DNA of 64,000 bases from Streptomyces sp. CB01373 (GCF_002803075.1 NZ_NNBK01000008.1:186001-250000), one strand, 5' to 3'. Shown: positions 7,932 through 17,137, counted from the first letter of the stretch. Made by a program: numbers and translations. Notes: generated by a model from the sequence alone, not told the origin.

Positions 7932-8507
7932 ATGGCTGTAAGCCTGTCCAAGGGTGGCAACGTCTCGCTCACCAAGGAGGCTCCGGGCCTGACCGCTGTC
8001 ACCGTGGGCCTCGGCTGGGACGTCCGCACCACCACCGGCACGGACTTCGACCTGGACGCGTCCGCGATCGCGGTCAACGCGCAGGGCAAGGTCTACTCGG
8101 ACCAGCACTTCGTCTTCTTCAACAACAAGCAGACCCCGGACAACACCATCGTCCACACCGGCGACAACGTCACCGGCGAGGGCGACGGCGACGACGAGGC
8201 GATCAACGTCAACCTCGCCGGGCTCCCCGCCGACGTCGACAAGGTCGTCTTCCCGGTCTCCATCTACGACGCCGAGAACCGCGGCCAGAACTTCGGCCAG
8301 GTCCGCAACGCCTACATCCGCATCGTCAACCAGGCCGGCGGCACCGAGATCGCCCGCTACGACCTGTCGGAGGACGCGGCCACCGAGACGGCCATGGTCT
8401 TCGGCGAGCTGTACCGCAACGGCGCGGAGTGGAAGTTCCGCGCCGTCGGCCAGGGCTACGCCTCGGGCCTGGTCGGCATCGCCCAGGACTTCGGCGTCAA
8501 CGTCTGA
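7932..8507 (+). CDS. TerD-family stress/tellurium-resistance protein
   Basis: A 191-residue TerD-domain protein. The start [20 protein letters not shown], the Ca2+-binding acidic clusters ([17 protein letters not shown]), [20 protein letters not shown] and the terminal FGVNV are canonical. These cytosolic proteins bind calcium and are linked in actinomycetes to tellurite resistance, stress and differentiation. Streptomyces carry many paralogues, so the exact paralogue is not assigned. It stands alone here, without other ter genes, with a strong Shine-Dalgarno (GAGGGAAGGGA) ahead of the ATG. Terminator-like G/C-rich DNA separates it from the convergent peptidase gene. Confidence 0.92.
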   Translation: MAVSLSKGGNVSLTKEAPGLTAVTVGLGWDVRTTTGTDFDLDASAIAVNAQGKVYSDQHFVFFNNKQTPDNTIVHTGDNVTGEGDGDDEAINVNLAGLPADVDKVVFPVSIYDAENRGQNFGQVRNAYIRIVNQAGGTEIARYDLSEDAATETAMVFGELYRNGAEWKFRAVGQGYASGLVGIAQDFGVNV

Positions 8508-8551
8508 CGGACGCGGTCCGGCGACCACGGCCGGCCGGCGGCCGGCCGTGG

Positions 8552-9967
8552 TCAGGGACCCGCAGGTCTGCCGTCCCCGTACAGCCAGTCGGCCCAGATT
8601 CCGGCGAAGTCCGTGTCCGGGGCCTTCTTCTGCACGTAGGCGGTGAAGTCGGCGGTGTCCGCGTTGCCGTGACGGTGGGCGGCGGCCCAGCCCCGGACGA
8701 TGTCCTGGAAGGCCCGGTCGCCGACCGCCTGGCGGATCCGGTGCAGCACCATCGCGCCGCGCTCGTAGACGGGCCGGCCGGAGATGTGCTCGGCACCGCT
8801 GGGCCGCGCGGGCGGAAAAGCCCACACCTCCTCGTTCGCGGCGTCGTCGGTGAAGTAGTCGCCGCGCAGGAGCGCGTCGAAGGCCTGCTGCGCGGTCCGG
8901 CCACCGTGGTCCTCCTCCCACAGCCACTGCGCGTAGGTCGCGAAGGCCTCGTTCAGCCACATGTCCCGCCAGCTCTTCGGGGTGACCGAGTCCCCGAACC
9001 ACTGGTGGACGAGTTCGTGGACGAGGGTCCCGATGTCGGGCGTGCCGGGGAAGACGGGCCGGTTCTGGGTCTCCAGGGCGTAGCCGGCGTCCTCGCGACG
9101 GCCGACGACCGCGCCGGTGGACGAGAAGGGATACGGGCCGAAGCGCCGCTCCGCCCACTCGACGACCTCGGGGATCCTGGCCAGCACGGCCCTGCTCTCC
9201 CGCACCTGGGACGGCTCGACGGCGACGTACACGGGCAGGCCGCTCCTCGTGGTGGAGCGGGTGATCTCGAACCGGCCGATCGCGACCATGGCCAGATAGC
9301 TCGCCATCGGCTCGGCGGTGCGCCACCGGAACGTCGTACGCCCCCCGCTGGTCGTCTCGCTCCTCAACTCACCGTTGGAGACGGCCCGCAGCCCCTCGGG
9401 CACGGTGACCGCGATGTCGTACGCGGCCTTGTCGGACGGGTGGTTGTTCCCCGGGAACCACGCCATCGACCCGACCGGCTCGCCGAGGGCGAGCGCACCG
9501 TCGGCGGTGGGCAGCCAGCCCTCCCGCGATCCGTCGGGGTCGACGACGACCCGCGGGCTCCCGGAATAGCGCACCGTCGTGCTGAACGTCTCCCCCTTCA
9601 GCAGATCGTCGTGGGGCCGCACGGTGAGTTCCTGCCCGGCCCGGCTGAACCAGGCGGCCTTCCCCGCCACCGTGACGCTCCGGACGTCGAGCCCGCTGAG
9701 ATCGAGGTCGAAGGCGGACAGGTCCTTGGTCGCCCGGGCGGTGATGACCGCCGTACCCGTGAGGTGACGGCGGTCCGGGTCGTAGTCGAGGGTCAGGCCG
9801 TAGTGGCTGACGTCGTACCCGCCGTTGCCCGCCCGGGGGAAGTACGGGTCCTGTACGCCGGTCCCGCCCGGGGTGCCCCGGACGCCGCCGTCGCACCCGG
9901 CCAGCGTCAGCACGAGCAGGGCGCAGCCGGCCGCGGCGGTCCGGGCGAACGGGGCGGATCGATACAC
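8552..9967 (-). CDS. Secreted lipoprotein M1-family zinc metallopeptidase
   Basis: A 471-residue aminopeptidase N-type protein. The N-terminus has a lipoprotein signal (LLVLTLAGC, lipobox Cys near residue 23), so it is exported and membrane-tethered. The catalytic centre HELVHQWFGD plus the third zinc ligand Glu in WLNEAFATY about 20 residues later is intact. The N-terminal beta-domain (HYGLTLDYDPDRRHLTGTAVI) is typical of M1 enzymes; the substrate-anchoring GAMEN equivalent is altered to a DAGYALETQNRP-type loop, as in bacterial homologues of this subgroup. The GTG at 9967 was chosen because it gives a normal signal peptide; upstream in-frame starts would overlap the neighbouring divergent gene. 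Confidence 0.88.
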   Translation of the reverse strand: MYRSAPFARTAAAGCALLVLTLAGCDGGVRGTPGGTGVQDPYFPRAGNGGYDVSHYGLTLDYDPDRRHLTGTAVITARATKDLSAFDLDLSGLDVRSVTVAGKAAWFSRAGQELTVRPHDDLLKGETFSTTVRYSGSPRVVVDPDGSREGWLPTADGALALGEPVGSMAWFPGNNHPSDKAAYDIAVTVPEGLRAVSNGELRSETTSGGRTTFRWRTAEPMASYLAMVAIGRFEITRSTTRSGLPVYVAVEPSQVRESRAVLARIPEVVEWAERRFGPYPFSSTGAVVGRREDAGYALETQNRPVFPGTPDIGTLVHELVHQWFGDSVTPKSWRDMWLNEAFATYAQWLWEEDHGGRTAQQAFDALLRGDYFTDDAANEEVWAFPPARPSGAEHISGRPVYERGAMVLHRIRQAVGDRAFQDIVRGWAAAHRHGNADTADFTAYVQKKAPDTDFAGIWADWLYGDGRPAGP

Positions 9968-10007
9968 GCGCGCGATCCTATGCGGGGCACATGACACCAT
10001 CACCTAC

Positions 10008-10508
10008 GTGCTCGACATCGGCTACGCCCTCTCCAACCGCTTCCCCGACCCGCCGCAGACGGACTACCGCCGCGCGGACGTGCACGCGCTGCGGCACGAC
10101 CTGTTCTGCGGCGACGTCTACCTGGCCGACACCGAGTCGGACCGCGAACTGGCCACGGCCTGGGGCTGGGTGCCCGTGCTCGACTTCGCCTGGGCCCTGT
10201 GCGACATCGTCGAGCGGCTGGACCGGGATCCGGCCGGGTCCCGCGCCTCCCGTCCACAGCGGGCGGAGCTGGACTTCACCGAGTCCACGGACCGCATGCT
10301 CTTCGAGCGCCGCTTCGGCTGGGTCGACATAGAGTCCGACTGGATGCCCGCCGAGGAGCCCCCGCTGTCCTTCTCGCACACGGCGCTGCGCCGTGAGGCC
10401 CGTGACTTCCTGCACGACCTCGTGGCCGACCTGTGCGACCTGCACGAGGACCTGGCGGAGAACCCGGCGATCTGGACCCTCCAGGCCCGCTACCCGCGCG
10501 TCTCCTGA
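10008..10508 (+). CDS. Conserved hypothetical protein
   Basis: A 166-residue soluble, acidic protein beginning VLDIGYALSNRFPDPPQ from a GTG that lies 41 bp from the divergent peptidase start. It has several Trp/Phe-rich patches (ATAWGWVPVLDFAWALCDIVERL, FGWVDIESDW) and a C-terminal amphipathic helix (REARDFLHDLVADLCDLHEDL). No signal peptide, membrane helix or catalytic motif is visible. I recognise it only as a type of protein common in Streptomyces genomes with no assigned function. The following pentapeptide-repeat gene is convergent. Confidence 0.7.
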   Translation: MLDIGYALSNRFPDPPQTDYRRADVHALRHDLFCGDVYLADTESDRELATAWGWVPVLDFAWALCDIVERLDRDPAGSRASRPQRAELDFTESTDRMLFERRFGWVDIESDWMPAEEPPLSFSHTALRREARDFLHDLVADLCDLHEDLAENPAIWTLQARYPRVS

Positions 10509-10560
10509 GCCTCTTCCCCGGAGCCTCCCTCTCTGAGCCGCCCCCCTCTTCCCGGCCCTC

Positions 10561-11238
10561 TCAGCCCTCCACCCTGATCCCCAGCTCCGCCGCCAGCACC
10601 GGCGCCAGGTCCAGGAGCTGACCGGTGCTGATCACCGCGCCCGCCAGCCGGTCCAGGCCGCGCGCGATCTCCAGGGACGAGGCGCCCCGCAGGTCCACGT
10701 CCGAGAGCGTCGCCGCGCTGAAGTCGACGCCCTTGACCACGCAGTCCGCGAACTCCACCCGCTCCAGCCGGGCGCCCCCGAAGTCCGGCTCGACGAGGAC
10801 ACAGCCCTCGAAGACGACGTCCCGCAGCCGGGCCCTGCGCAGGTTCAGGTAGTCGATCTTGCCGCCGCGGATCCACACGCGCTCCAGGACCGCGCCGTGG
10901 CACTGCACACCGCCGAGGCGGGCGTCGACCACCTCCACATCGCGCAGGGTCGCCTCGGCGAGGTCGGTGCCGACACCCCGTATGCCGGTGAGGACGGAGT
11001 CCAGGAAGCGGGCGTGGCGCAGCGACGTGTCGTCCAGCGCGCAGCCCCCGAGCGCACAGTCCAGGAAGCGGGCACCCGCCCCGTCCTGCCCGGCGAAGTC
11101 CTCCTCCCTGAACTCCAGCCCGTCGTAGTCCCCGTCGGGCGCCAGTCCCCCGCCGCCGTACGCCTCCAGCGCCGGCAGCCGCACCTCGGGCCGCCGCGCG
11201 CCCTTCACACCGGCCCTGCCGCTCGATCCGCTCACCAT
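10561..11238 (-). CDS. Pentapeptide-repeat protein
   Basis: A 225-residue protein whose central part (about residues 45-190) is a run of A(D/N/R)L/F-type pentapeptide repeats such as LEFREEDF, ARFLDCALGGCALDDTSLRHARFLDS, TDLAEATLRDVEV and LNLRRARLRDVVF. Such repeats fold into a right-handed quadrilateral beta-helix. Some family members (MfpA, Qnr) protect DNA gyrase by mimicking DNA, but most have no known role and this one lacks any decisive feature. The ATG at 11238 was chosen because homology begins there; an in-frame start 87 bp upstream would add a basic, Gly-rich leader. It lies head-to-head with the exporter gene. Confidence 0.82.
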   Translation of the reverse strand: MVSGSSGRAGVKGARRPEVRLPALEAYGGGGLAPDGDYDGLEFREEDFAGQDGAGARFLDCALGGCALDDTSLRHARFLDSVLTGIRGVGTDLAEATLRDVEVVDARLGGVQCHGAVLERVWIRGGKIDYLNLRRARLRDVVFEGCVLVEPDFGGARLERVEFADCVVKGVDFSAATLSDVDLRGASSLEIARGLDRLAGAVISTGQLLDLAPVLAAELGIRVEG

Positions 11239-11364
11239 GCCCCCATGCTGCACCCCGCCACTGACAACGCCCCGGCACTTCCCTCTCCGGCCCGTCTCCG
11301 GCCGCGCGGCGCCCCTTGTCCACACGGGGATGCGATACCTCCCGATTCATGGTCTTCTGGCCAG

Positions 11365-12864
11365 ATGAGCGTCACCCACACAGGTGAATCCGCGTCCCAG
11401 GAGACCGACCGGCACCGCTGGTGGGCACTGGTCGTCATCGCTCTCGCGCAGCTCATGGTGGTCCTGGACGCGACGATCGTGAACATCGCGCTCCCCTCCG
11501 CGCAACACGCCCTGCACATGTCCGACGGCAACCGGCAGTGGGTGATCACCGCCTACTCCCTCGCCTTCGGCGGGCTGCTCCTGCTGGGCGGGCGGATCGC
11601 CGACCTGGTGGGCCGCAAGCGCACGTTCGTCGTCGGACTGGCCGGGTTCGCCCTCGCCTCCGCGTTCGGCGGCGCGGCCACGTCCTCGGGCATGCTCTAC
11701 GGCGCCCGCGCCCTCCAGGGCGCCTTCGCGGCCGTCCTCGCCCCCTCCGCGCTCAGCCTGCTCACCACGACCTTCACCCACCCCGGGGAGCGCGGGAAGG
11801 CGTTCGGCATCTACGGCGCCCTGGCGGGCAGCGGCTCGGCGATCGGCTTCATCGTCGGCGGCGTGCTGACGGAGTTCCTGAACTGGCGCTGGTGCCTGTA
11901 CGTCAACGTGCCCATCGCCGTCGTCGCCGTCCTGGGCGCCCTCGCCCTGCTGCGTGACAGACCGGGCCGGACGGACGCCCGCCTCGACATGCTCGGCGCG
12001 GCGCTGGGCTGCGGCGGACTGGTCGCCGTCGTCTACGGGTTCAGCGAGGCGCAACCGCGCGGCTGGACCGATCCGGTGGTGCTGAGCCTGTTCGCCCTCG
12101 GCACGGCGCTGCTCCTGGCGTTCGTGTGGTGGCAGAGCCGGGCGCCGGTGCCGCTGCTGCCGCTGCACGTCCTGCGGGACCGCAACCGGGCGGGCTGTTT
12201 CCTGACCATGCTGCTGGCCGTGGTCGGCATGTTCGGGCTGTTCCTGTTCATGACGTACTACCTGCAGGGGATCCTCGGCTACTCGCCGCTGCGGACCGGG
12301 CTCGCCTTCCTGCCGATGACCGCCGCGATCATCACCGGTTCGACGCAGATCTCGGCCCGGCTGCTGCGGCACGTGCCGCCGCGCGCGCTCATGGTCCCCG
12401 GCACGCTCCTGGCCGCGGGCGGCCTGCTGCTCCTGACCCGGCTCACCGTCGACTCGCACTACGCGAGCGAGGTGCTGCCCGCGCTGGTGCTGATGGGCCT
12501 CGGCATGGGCCTGACCTTCATGCCGGTGTTCGCCACCGCCACCGCGGGCGTCGCCCCGCAGGACTCGGGGGTGACCTCCGCGACCGCGAACACCTCGCAG
12601 CAGGTCGGCGGTTCGATCGGCACCGCCCTGCTCAACACGCTCGCCACGACCAGCAGCGCCGCCTACGTCACCGCCCATCTGCGGGGCGGGGCGGACCGGG
12701 CCCGGGTGGTGCCGGAGGGCATCGTCCACGGCTACACGGTCGCCATCTGGTGGGCGGCCGCCGTGATGCTGCTGGCCGGGCTGGTCGCGGGCCTGATGGT
12801 GACGGGCAGGGCCCCCAAGCACGGGGCCCCGGCAAAGGCGCCCGTACGCGAACCGGTGGCATGA
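11365..12864 (+). CDS. DHA2 (EmrB/QacA) 14-TM drug exporter
   Basis: A 499-residue major facilitator with about 14 hydrophobic segments. The motif D1-type sequence LAQLMVVLDATIVNIALPS in the first helix and the loop GGRIADLVGRKRTF identify the proton-driven 14-TM DHA2 family. The antiporter motif C region GALAGSGSAIGFIVGG is also seen. It would export hydrophobic drugs or endogenous antibiotics across the membrane. The short cytosolic N-terminus and the Lys/Pro-rich C-terminus are normal. The opposite-strand membrane protein gene ends 18 bp after it. No adjacent TetR regulator is present, which is unusual for this family. Confidence 0.9.
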   Translation: MSVTHTGESASQETDRHRWWALVVIALAQLMVVLDATIVNIALPSAQHALHMSDGNRQWVITAYSLAFGGLLLLGGRIADLVGRKRTFVVGLAGFALASAFGGAATSSGMLYGARALQGAFAAVLAPSALSLLTTTFTHPGERGKAFGIYGALAGSGSAIGFIVGGVLTEFLNWRWCLYVNVPIAVVAVLGALALLRDRPGRTDARLDMLGAALGCGGLVAVVYGFSEAQPRGWTDPVVLSLFALGTALLLAFVWWQSRAPVPLLPLHVLRDRNRAGCFLTMLLAVVGMFGLFLFMTYYLQGILGYSPLRTGLAFLPMTAAIITGSTQISARLLRHVPPRALMVPGTLLAAGGLLLLTRLTVDSHYASEVLPALVLMGLGMGLTFMPVFATATAGVAPQDSGVTSATANTSQQVGGSIGTALLNTLATTSSAAYVTAHLRGGADRARVVPEGIVHGYTVAIWWAAAVMLLAGLVAGLMVTGRAPKHGAPAKAPVREPVA

Positions 12865-12881
12865 GGCACGAGGGCCGGGCG

Positions 12882-13535
12882 CTAACGCCTCAGCGCGGAC
12901 AGCGCCTGCCCCGGGTTCCACGGCCTGCCCCGGCCCCTGGCCAGCGGATAACACCCCAGGCCGATCAGCGCGGCGGCGAAGTGCCCGAGATCGGTGAAGG
13001 TGCGCCCGGTCGCCAGCGACATGGCGTAGAAGGCGAGGACGGCGGTCAGGTACAGGTACCGCCAGGGCCGGGCGATCCGGTACGCCAGCACCCCCGCCAC
13101 CCCGGCCAGGGCGTAACTCACGCCGACGTCCAGGGTGTTGACGGCCGACTCCGGCACCACATGCCGCTGGATCGCCCACAGCAGGGCGCCCTCGCTGATC
13201 AGCGTGGCCAGCACGTGCGCGGTCACGCACACCAGCAGCCAGCGCAGGGTGCCCAGCCAGCGCTCGGCCTGGGCGTGGAAGACCGTGTAGAGGACCGCGT
13301 ACGGCAGCCAGTGGCCGCTGTCGATCCACATGGCGCTGGAGAAGAGCACCCGCACCGGGTCGTGCGACAGCTCGCGCAGGTTCGTCGAGCGGTGGCGCAG
13401 GAAGTGCTGCTCGAACTGCGGCGACATGTGGTGCAGGGCCACGGTGGTCAGGAACAGGATCAGCAGCCAGACATAGGTGCCCGGCGCGCTGCGGACGTAC
13501 GCCGTCGCCGCCCGAAGCCCACGCCGCATCCGCAT
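12882..13535 (-). CDS. Rhomboid-like integral membrane protein
   Basis: About 217 residues with six hydrophobic helices (TYVWLLILFLTTVALHH, WLPYAVLYTVFHA, WLLVCVTAHVLATLI and others). The pattern matches the actinobacterial rhomboid-like family. The typical GxSG serine-protease motif is not visible, so proteolytic activity cannot be claimed. The ATG at 13535 is used; an in-frame GTG at 13547 and an ATG at 13529 are alternatives. It is divergent from the phosphotransferase gene with only about 22 bp between the two starts, so both promoters must overlap the coding starts or one transcript is leaderless. Confidence 0.7.
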   Translation of the reverse strand: MRMRRGLRAATAYVRSAPGTYVWLLILFLTTVALHHMSPQFEQHFLRHRSTNLRELSHDPVRVLFSSAMWIDSGHWLPYAVLYTVFHAQAERWLGTLRWLLVCVTAHVLATLISEGALLWAIQRHVVPESAVNTLDVGVSYALAGVAGVLAYRIARPWRYLYLTAVLAFYAMSLATGRTFTDLGHFAAALIGLGCYPLARGRGRPWNPGQALSALRR

Positions 13536-13557
13536 GACCCCGCTCACAGGCGCAAGT

Positions 13558-14448
13558 ATGGTCGTCAGGGTGATCGAGGTGCCCGGCGCGCTGGCCGCTT
13601 CCCAGGAGAAATTCAACGGGACGGCGGGCCGCGCCTTCGTCGCCGGTCTGCCCCGGCAGGTGTCCGGCTTCCTCGACCGGTGGCGGCTGCGGATCGACGG
13701 GCCGGCGATGCACGGCGTCTGCGCGCTGGTCCTTCCGGTCCTGTGCGCCGACCGCCTGCCCGCCGTCCTGAAGCTCCAGCTGCCCGACGAGGAGAGCGCG
13801 GGAGAGGCGCCGGCGCTGCGCGCGTGGGACGGCGCGGGGGCCGTACGGCTGCTGGAGCACGACGGACCGACCGGCACGCTGCTGCTGGAACGGCTCGACT
13901 CCGCCCGCCCGCTGACATGCCTGCCGGACACCCGCGAGGCCGTCCAGGTGATCGCCGGTCTGCTGGCCCGTCTGACGTCCGTACCCGCCCCGGCCGGGAC
14001 ACGGCGGCTGGGTGACATCGCCGGAGCCCTCCTGGAGCGGACGCCGGGCGCGCTGCGGCTGCTGCCCGACGGGGACGACCGCCGGCTGCTCGCGGACTGC
14101 GCCGCCGCCGTGCGCGAGGTCGCCGGCGAGAGCGGCGACCGGCTGCTGCACTGGGACCTGCACTACGACAACGTCCTCGGTGCCGGCCGGGAGCCCTGGC
14201 TGGCCATCGACCCCAAGCCGCTCGCCGGTGACCCCGGTTTCGAGCTGTTCCCGGCGCTGTTCAACCGCTTCGAGCCCGGTGAGGCCGTCCCGCGCTTCGA
14301 GGTCATGACCGGGGTGCTGGGCCTCGACCGGGACCGGGCCCGCGCCTGGACGCTCGGCCGCGTCCTGCAGAACGCCCTGTGGGACCTGGAGGACGGCCGT
14401 CCGCTGTCCCCCGAACAGCTGTGGATCGGCCGCGCCCTGCGCGGGTGA
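13558..14448 (+). CDS. Aminoglycoside/hydroxyurea phosphotransferase-family kinase
   Basis: A 296-residue protein with the kinase-like APH(6)/streptomycin-6-kinase fold. The N-terminal lobe includes FLDRWRLRIDGPAMHG and VLKLQLPDEES (ATP-binding Lys). The catalytic loop is LLHWDLHYDNVLG (HxD...N) and the metal-binding motif is WLAIDPKPLAGDPGFEL. Members inactivate streptomycin or hydroxyurea-like compounds, but many chromosomal Streptomyces copies have no demonstrated resistance role. The ATG at 13558 is used; a GTG at 13573 is possible. The very short upstream gap to the divergent gene suggests a leaderless or overlapping promoter. Confidence 0.82.
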   Translation: MVVRVIEVPGALAASQEKFNGTAGRAFVAGLPRQVSGFLDRWRLRIDGPAMHGVCALVLPVLCADRLPAVLKLQLPDEESAGEAPALRAWDGAGAVRLLEHDGPTGTLLLERLDSARPLTCLPDTREAVQVIAGLLARLTSVPAPAGTRRLGDIAGALLERTPGALRLLPDGDDRRLLADCAAAVREVAGESGDRLLHWDLHYDNVLGAGREPWLAIDPKPLAGDPGFELFPALFNRFEPGEAVPRFEVMTGVLGLDRDRARAWTLGRVLQNALWDLEDGRPLSPEQLWIGRALRG

Positions 14449-14539
14449 CACGCCGCTGAAGCACGCCCTGCGCCGGTGACACGCCGCCGGACGGCCCATC
14501 CGGCACGTCCACCGACTGTCGCGCCATACGGTACAGAAT

Positions 14540-15601
14540 ATGACAAAACGCCATATCGCTCTGCTCCTGAGCGCCACCGCGCTGGTCGGTACGGGCATCG
14601 CCGCCGCCCCGGCGGTCCCGGCGCCCAGGACGCACCTGGTGCACCCGGGCCAATCGATCCAGCGGGCGGTGGACTCCGCGCGGCAGGGTGACACCGTGCT
14701 GGTGCTGCCCGGCGTCTACCACGAGAGCGTCAAGGTGACGACGCCCGGTCTGACCCTGCGCGGCACGGGCCGCGGCACCGTCCTGGAACCGGGCGGCCAA
14801 AGCACCTCGAGCGCCTGCGGCAAGCGGGGCAACGGCATCTGTGTGGTGGGGACCAAGGCCAAGCGCCTCGAAGGCGTCACCGTCTCCCAGTTGACCCTCA
14901 CCGGCTTCCGCCAGGCGGGCCTGATGGCCGTGGGCACCGACCGGCTGACCGTGCGGCAGGTGACCGCCGAGAAGAACGGGGTCTGGGGCCTGGCCGAGGA
15001 GCGCTCCGTACGCAGCCAGTACCGCTCCAACACCGCCCGGAACAACGGCGACGCCGGGCTCTTCCTGGCCAACACGATCACCGCCGAGCAGGGCGCCGTC
15101 GACACCGGCGGCACGCTGATCGCCGGCAACCGGCTGGAGGGCAACCGGATCGGCGTCACCGTCCGCCGGCTGCGCGACCTCACCGTCATGGCCAACCACG
15201 TCACCGGCAACTGCGCGGGAGTGTTCGTGGTCGGCGACGAGAACAAGCCGCGGGCCGGCGCCCTGACCGTGCGCGACAACCGGGTCGTGGAGAACAACAG
15301 GTTCTGCCCGGCGACCGCACGGCTGCCCTTCCTCCAGGGCTCGGGCATCGTCCTGACCGGCACCGAGCGGACCGACGTGTCCCGCAACCTCGTCGCCCGC
15401 AACTCGGGCAGGTCCCCCCTGTCCGGCGGCATCGTGCTGTTCAAGAGTTTCGTCGGCGCGCCCGGCGAGCGGAACCGGGTGAGCCTGAACATGCTCGACG
15501 GCAACTCCCCCGCGGACCTGGTCAACCAGGAGAGGACCGCGCTCCGCAACACCTTCACAGCCAACTCCTGCGGGACCTCCACGCCCGCCGGACTGTGCTG
15601 A
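14540..15601 (+). CDS. Secreted right-handed beta-helix (NosD/DUF1565-like) protein
   Basis: A 353-residue exported protein. Residues 1-25 form a Sec signal peptide (HIALLLSATALVGTGIAAAPA). Then comes HPGQSIQRAVDSARQGDTVLVLPGVYHESV, the classic entry into a pectate-lyase-like right-handed parallel beta-helix, with many N-rich turns (ARNNGDAGLFLANT, GNRLEGNRIGVTV, VRDNRVVENNRF). Such proteins bind or cleave polysaccharides, but no lyase catalytic set is recognisable, so no activity is assigned. A Cys pair near the C-terminus (SCGTSTPAGLC) may form a disulfide. It precedes the methyltransferase by 52 bp on the same strand and could be co-transcribed. Confidence 0.8.
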   Translation: MTKRHIALLLSATALVGTGIAAAPAVPAPRTHLVHPGQSIQRAVDSARQGDTVLVLPGVYHESVKVTTPGLTLRGTGRGTVLEPGGQSTSSACGKRGNGICVVGTKAKRLEGVTVSQLTLTGFRQAGLMAVGTDRLTVRQVTAEKNGVWGLAEERSVRSQYRSNTARNNGDAGLFLANTITAEQGAVDTGGTLIAGNRLEGNRIGVTVRRLRDLTVMANHVTGNCAGVFVVGDENKPRAGALTVRDNRVVENNRFCPATARLPFLQGSGIVLTGTERTDVSRNLVARNSGRSPLSGGIVLFKSFVGAPGERNRVSLNMLDGNSPADLVNQERTALRNTFTANSCGTSTPAGLC

Positions 15602-15653
15602 GGCCATCGCCACTCGTGCAACCCACAGGACCGAGAAGGAAGGAAGGCGGCAC

Positions 15654-16682
15654 ATGACGACCGCTCAGTCCGCCCCACCGCCGTCCATGCGGCTCAGGGA
15701 GCTCGCGTTCGGGGCGGCGTGCGCCGCCGCCCTCCGCGCGGCCGCCCGGCTCGGTGTGGCCGACGCGCTCGGGGACGCGCCCATGACCGTGGAGGACCTC
15801 GCGGCCGCGGTGAAGACCGAACCCCGGCCGCTGCGCCGGCTGCTGCGGGCACTGACCTGCTACGGCGTCTTCACCGAGGAGCACGACGGCACGTTCGCGC
15901 ACACCGGCATGTCCCGGCTGCTGCGCGAGGACGACCCGGCCAGCCTCCGCTACATCACCCTGTGGTGCACCGAGCCGTGGACCTGGGACGCCTGGCCGAA
16001 ACTGGACGAGGCGGTGCGCACCGGGCGCAACGTCGTGGAGGACCTGTACGGCAAGGAGTTCTTCGTCCACCTCAACGAGGACGCCCCCGAGTCGGCGGAC
16101 GTCTTCAACCGGGCCATGACGACCTCCAGCAAGCAGTCGGCGCGGGACGTCGCCGAGCTGCTCGACCTGTCCGGCGCCGCCTCGGTCGCCGACATCGGCG
16201 GCGGGCAGGGGCACGTGGTGGCGAGCCTGCTGGAGAAGTACCCGCTGATGCACGGCAGCCTGCTGGACCTGCCGCGGGTGGTGGACAACGCCGACCCCCA
16301 GCTCCGCGCCGGCGGCCCGCTGGCGGACCGGGTACGGATCGTGCCCGGCGACTGCCGTGAGGCCGTCCCGGTCAAGGCCGACGTCTACATCATCAAGAAC
16401 ATCCTGGAGTGGGACGACGACTCCACCGCCCGCTGCCTGCGCAACGTCATCGAGGCGGGCGGGGCCGGGGCACGGGTCGTGGTCATCGAGAACCTCGTCG
16501 ACGACACCCCCTCGATGCGGTTCAGCACCGCCATGGACCTGCTCCTGCTGCTCAACGTCGGCGGTGCCAAGCACACCAGCGCCAGCATGGCCGACCGGCT
16601 GAAGGCCGCCGGCCTGGTCATCGACGACATCAGCCCGGTCAACCCCTACCTGCACGCCTTCGACTGCACGGTGCCCGCCTGA
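15654..16682 (+). CDS. SAM-dependent O-methyltransferase at the whiE-cluster edge
   Basis: A 342-residue methyltransferase of the plant-COMT/TcmN-type O-methyltransferase family. Residues about 15-95 are the dimerisation winged helix (AAALRAAARLGVADALG, LRRLLRALTCYGVF). The SAM-binding glycine motif VADIGGGQGHVVASLLEKYP lies near residue 180, and GSLLDLPRVV, DVYIIKNILEWDDD and RVVVIENLV follow in the normal order. The usual catalytic His that follows the KNILHxW motif is replaced: here it reads KNILEWDDD, so the base may be Glu or absent. It is convergent with the last gene of the spore-pigment operon, which suggests, but does not prove, methylation of an aromatic polyketide. The start has a strong AAGGAAGG site. 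Confidence 0.85.
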   Translation: MTTAQSAPPPSMRLRELAFGAACAAALRAAARLGVADALGDAPMTVEDLAAAVKTEPRPLRRLLRALTCYGVFTEEHDGTFAHTGMSRLLREDDPASLRYITLWCTEPWTWDAWPKLDEAVRTGRNVVEDLYGKEFFVHLNEDAPESADVFNRAMTTSSKQSARDVAELLDLSGAASVADIGGGQGHVVASLLEKYPLMHGSLLDLPRVVDNADPQLRAGGPLADRVRIVPGDCREAVPVKADVYIIKNILEWDDDSTARCLRNVIEAGGAGARVVVIENLVDDTPSMRFSTAMDLLLLLNVGGAKHTSASMADRLKAAGLVIDDISPVNPYLHAFDCTVPA

Positions 16683-16722
16683 GCGGACCCGTGCCGACGG
16701 CGCCGCCGCGACCTTTCCGGAC

Positions 16723-16764
16723 ACCGGCCGCCGGGCCCGCGACAGAGCGGGCCCGGCGGCCGGT
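16723..16764. terminator. 18-bp hairpin between convergent units
   Basis: ACCGGCCGCCGGGCCCGC pairs perfectly with its complement across the 6-nt loop GACAGA. It separates the O-methyltransferase from the whiE-type operon end and can stop transcription from both sides. Confidence 0.85.
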
Positions 16765-16813
16765 GGCCGTCCGTGAGGGATCGGACGGCTCGTCAGTTGG
16801 CTGGTACGAAGGC

Positions 16814-17137
16814 TCAGTCACGCTCCCACAGGTAGAAGCGCCGGGCCATCGCGTCCTTCGGCGAACGCCAGGTCTGCGGGTCGTAGGCGCTGACGTACGC
16901 CGACAGCCGCTCGCTGATGCCGCGGAACTCCGGGTGGCCCGCCACCTTGGCGATGGCCGGCCCCGGGTCACGGTCCGCCTCGACCAGGTGCATGTACACA
17001 TCGCCGAACTGGAAGAGGCTGCGCCGGGTGACGCCGACCAGGTGCGGCAGCTCCCCCCGGTCGGACTCCTCGAAGATCTTGGCGATGTCCGGTGCCGAGT
17101 CCGGGGCCATCCGGGCGACGATCAGGGCTTGGTGCAC
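16814..17137 (-). CDS. TcmI-family polyketide cyclase (WhiE ORFVII type)
   Basis: A 107-residue protein of the TcmI/WhiE-ORFVII cyclase family, dimeric ferredoxin-like enzymes that direct ring closure of aromatic polyketides. Seen: the start MHQALIVARM, FEESDRGELPHLVGVTRRSLFQFGDVYMHLVE (with conserved His and Arg), and the closing AMARRFYLWE. It is the last gene of the minus-strand spore-pigment operon, 19 bp after the aromatase, matching ORFVII in S. coelicolor whiE. It acts in the cytoplasm on the nascent polyketide chain. Confidence 0.88.
   Translation of the reverse strand: MHQALIVARMAPDSAPDIAKIFEESDRGELPHLVGVTRRSLFQFGDVYMHLVEADRDPGPAIAKVAGHPEFRGISERLSAYVSAYDPQTWRSPKDAMARRFYLWERD

Noticed and set aside
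11347..14694. An even longer minus-strand open frame opposite the exporter and phosphotransferase genes
   Set aside because: Same reason; only its embedded rhomboid-like portion (12882-13535, in its own frame) has family-like sequence.
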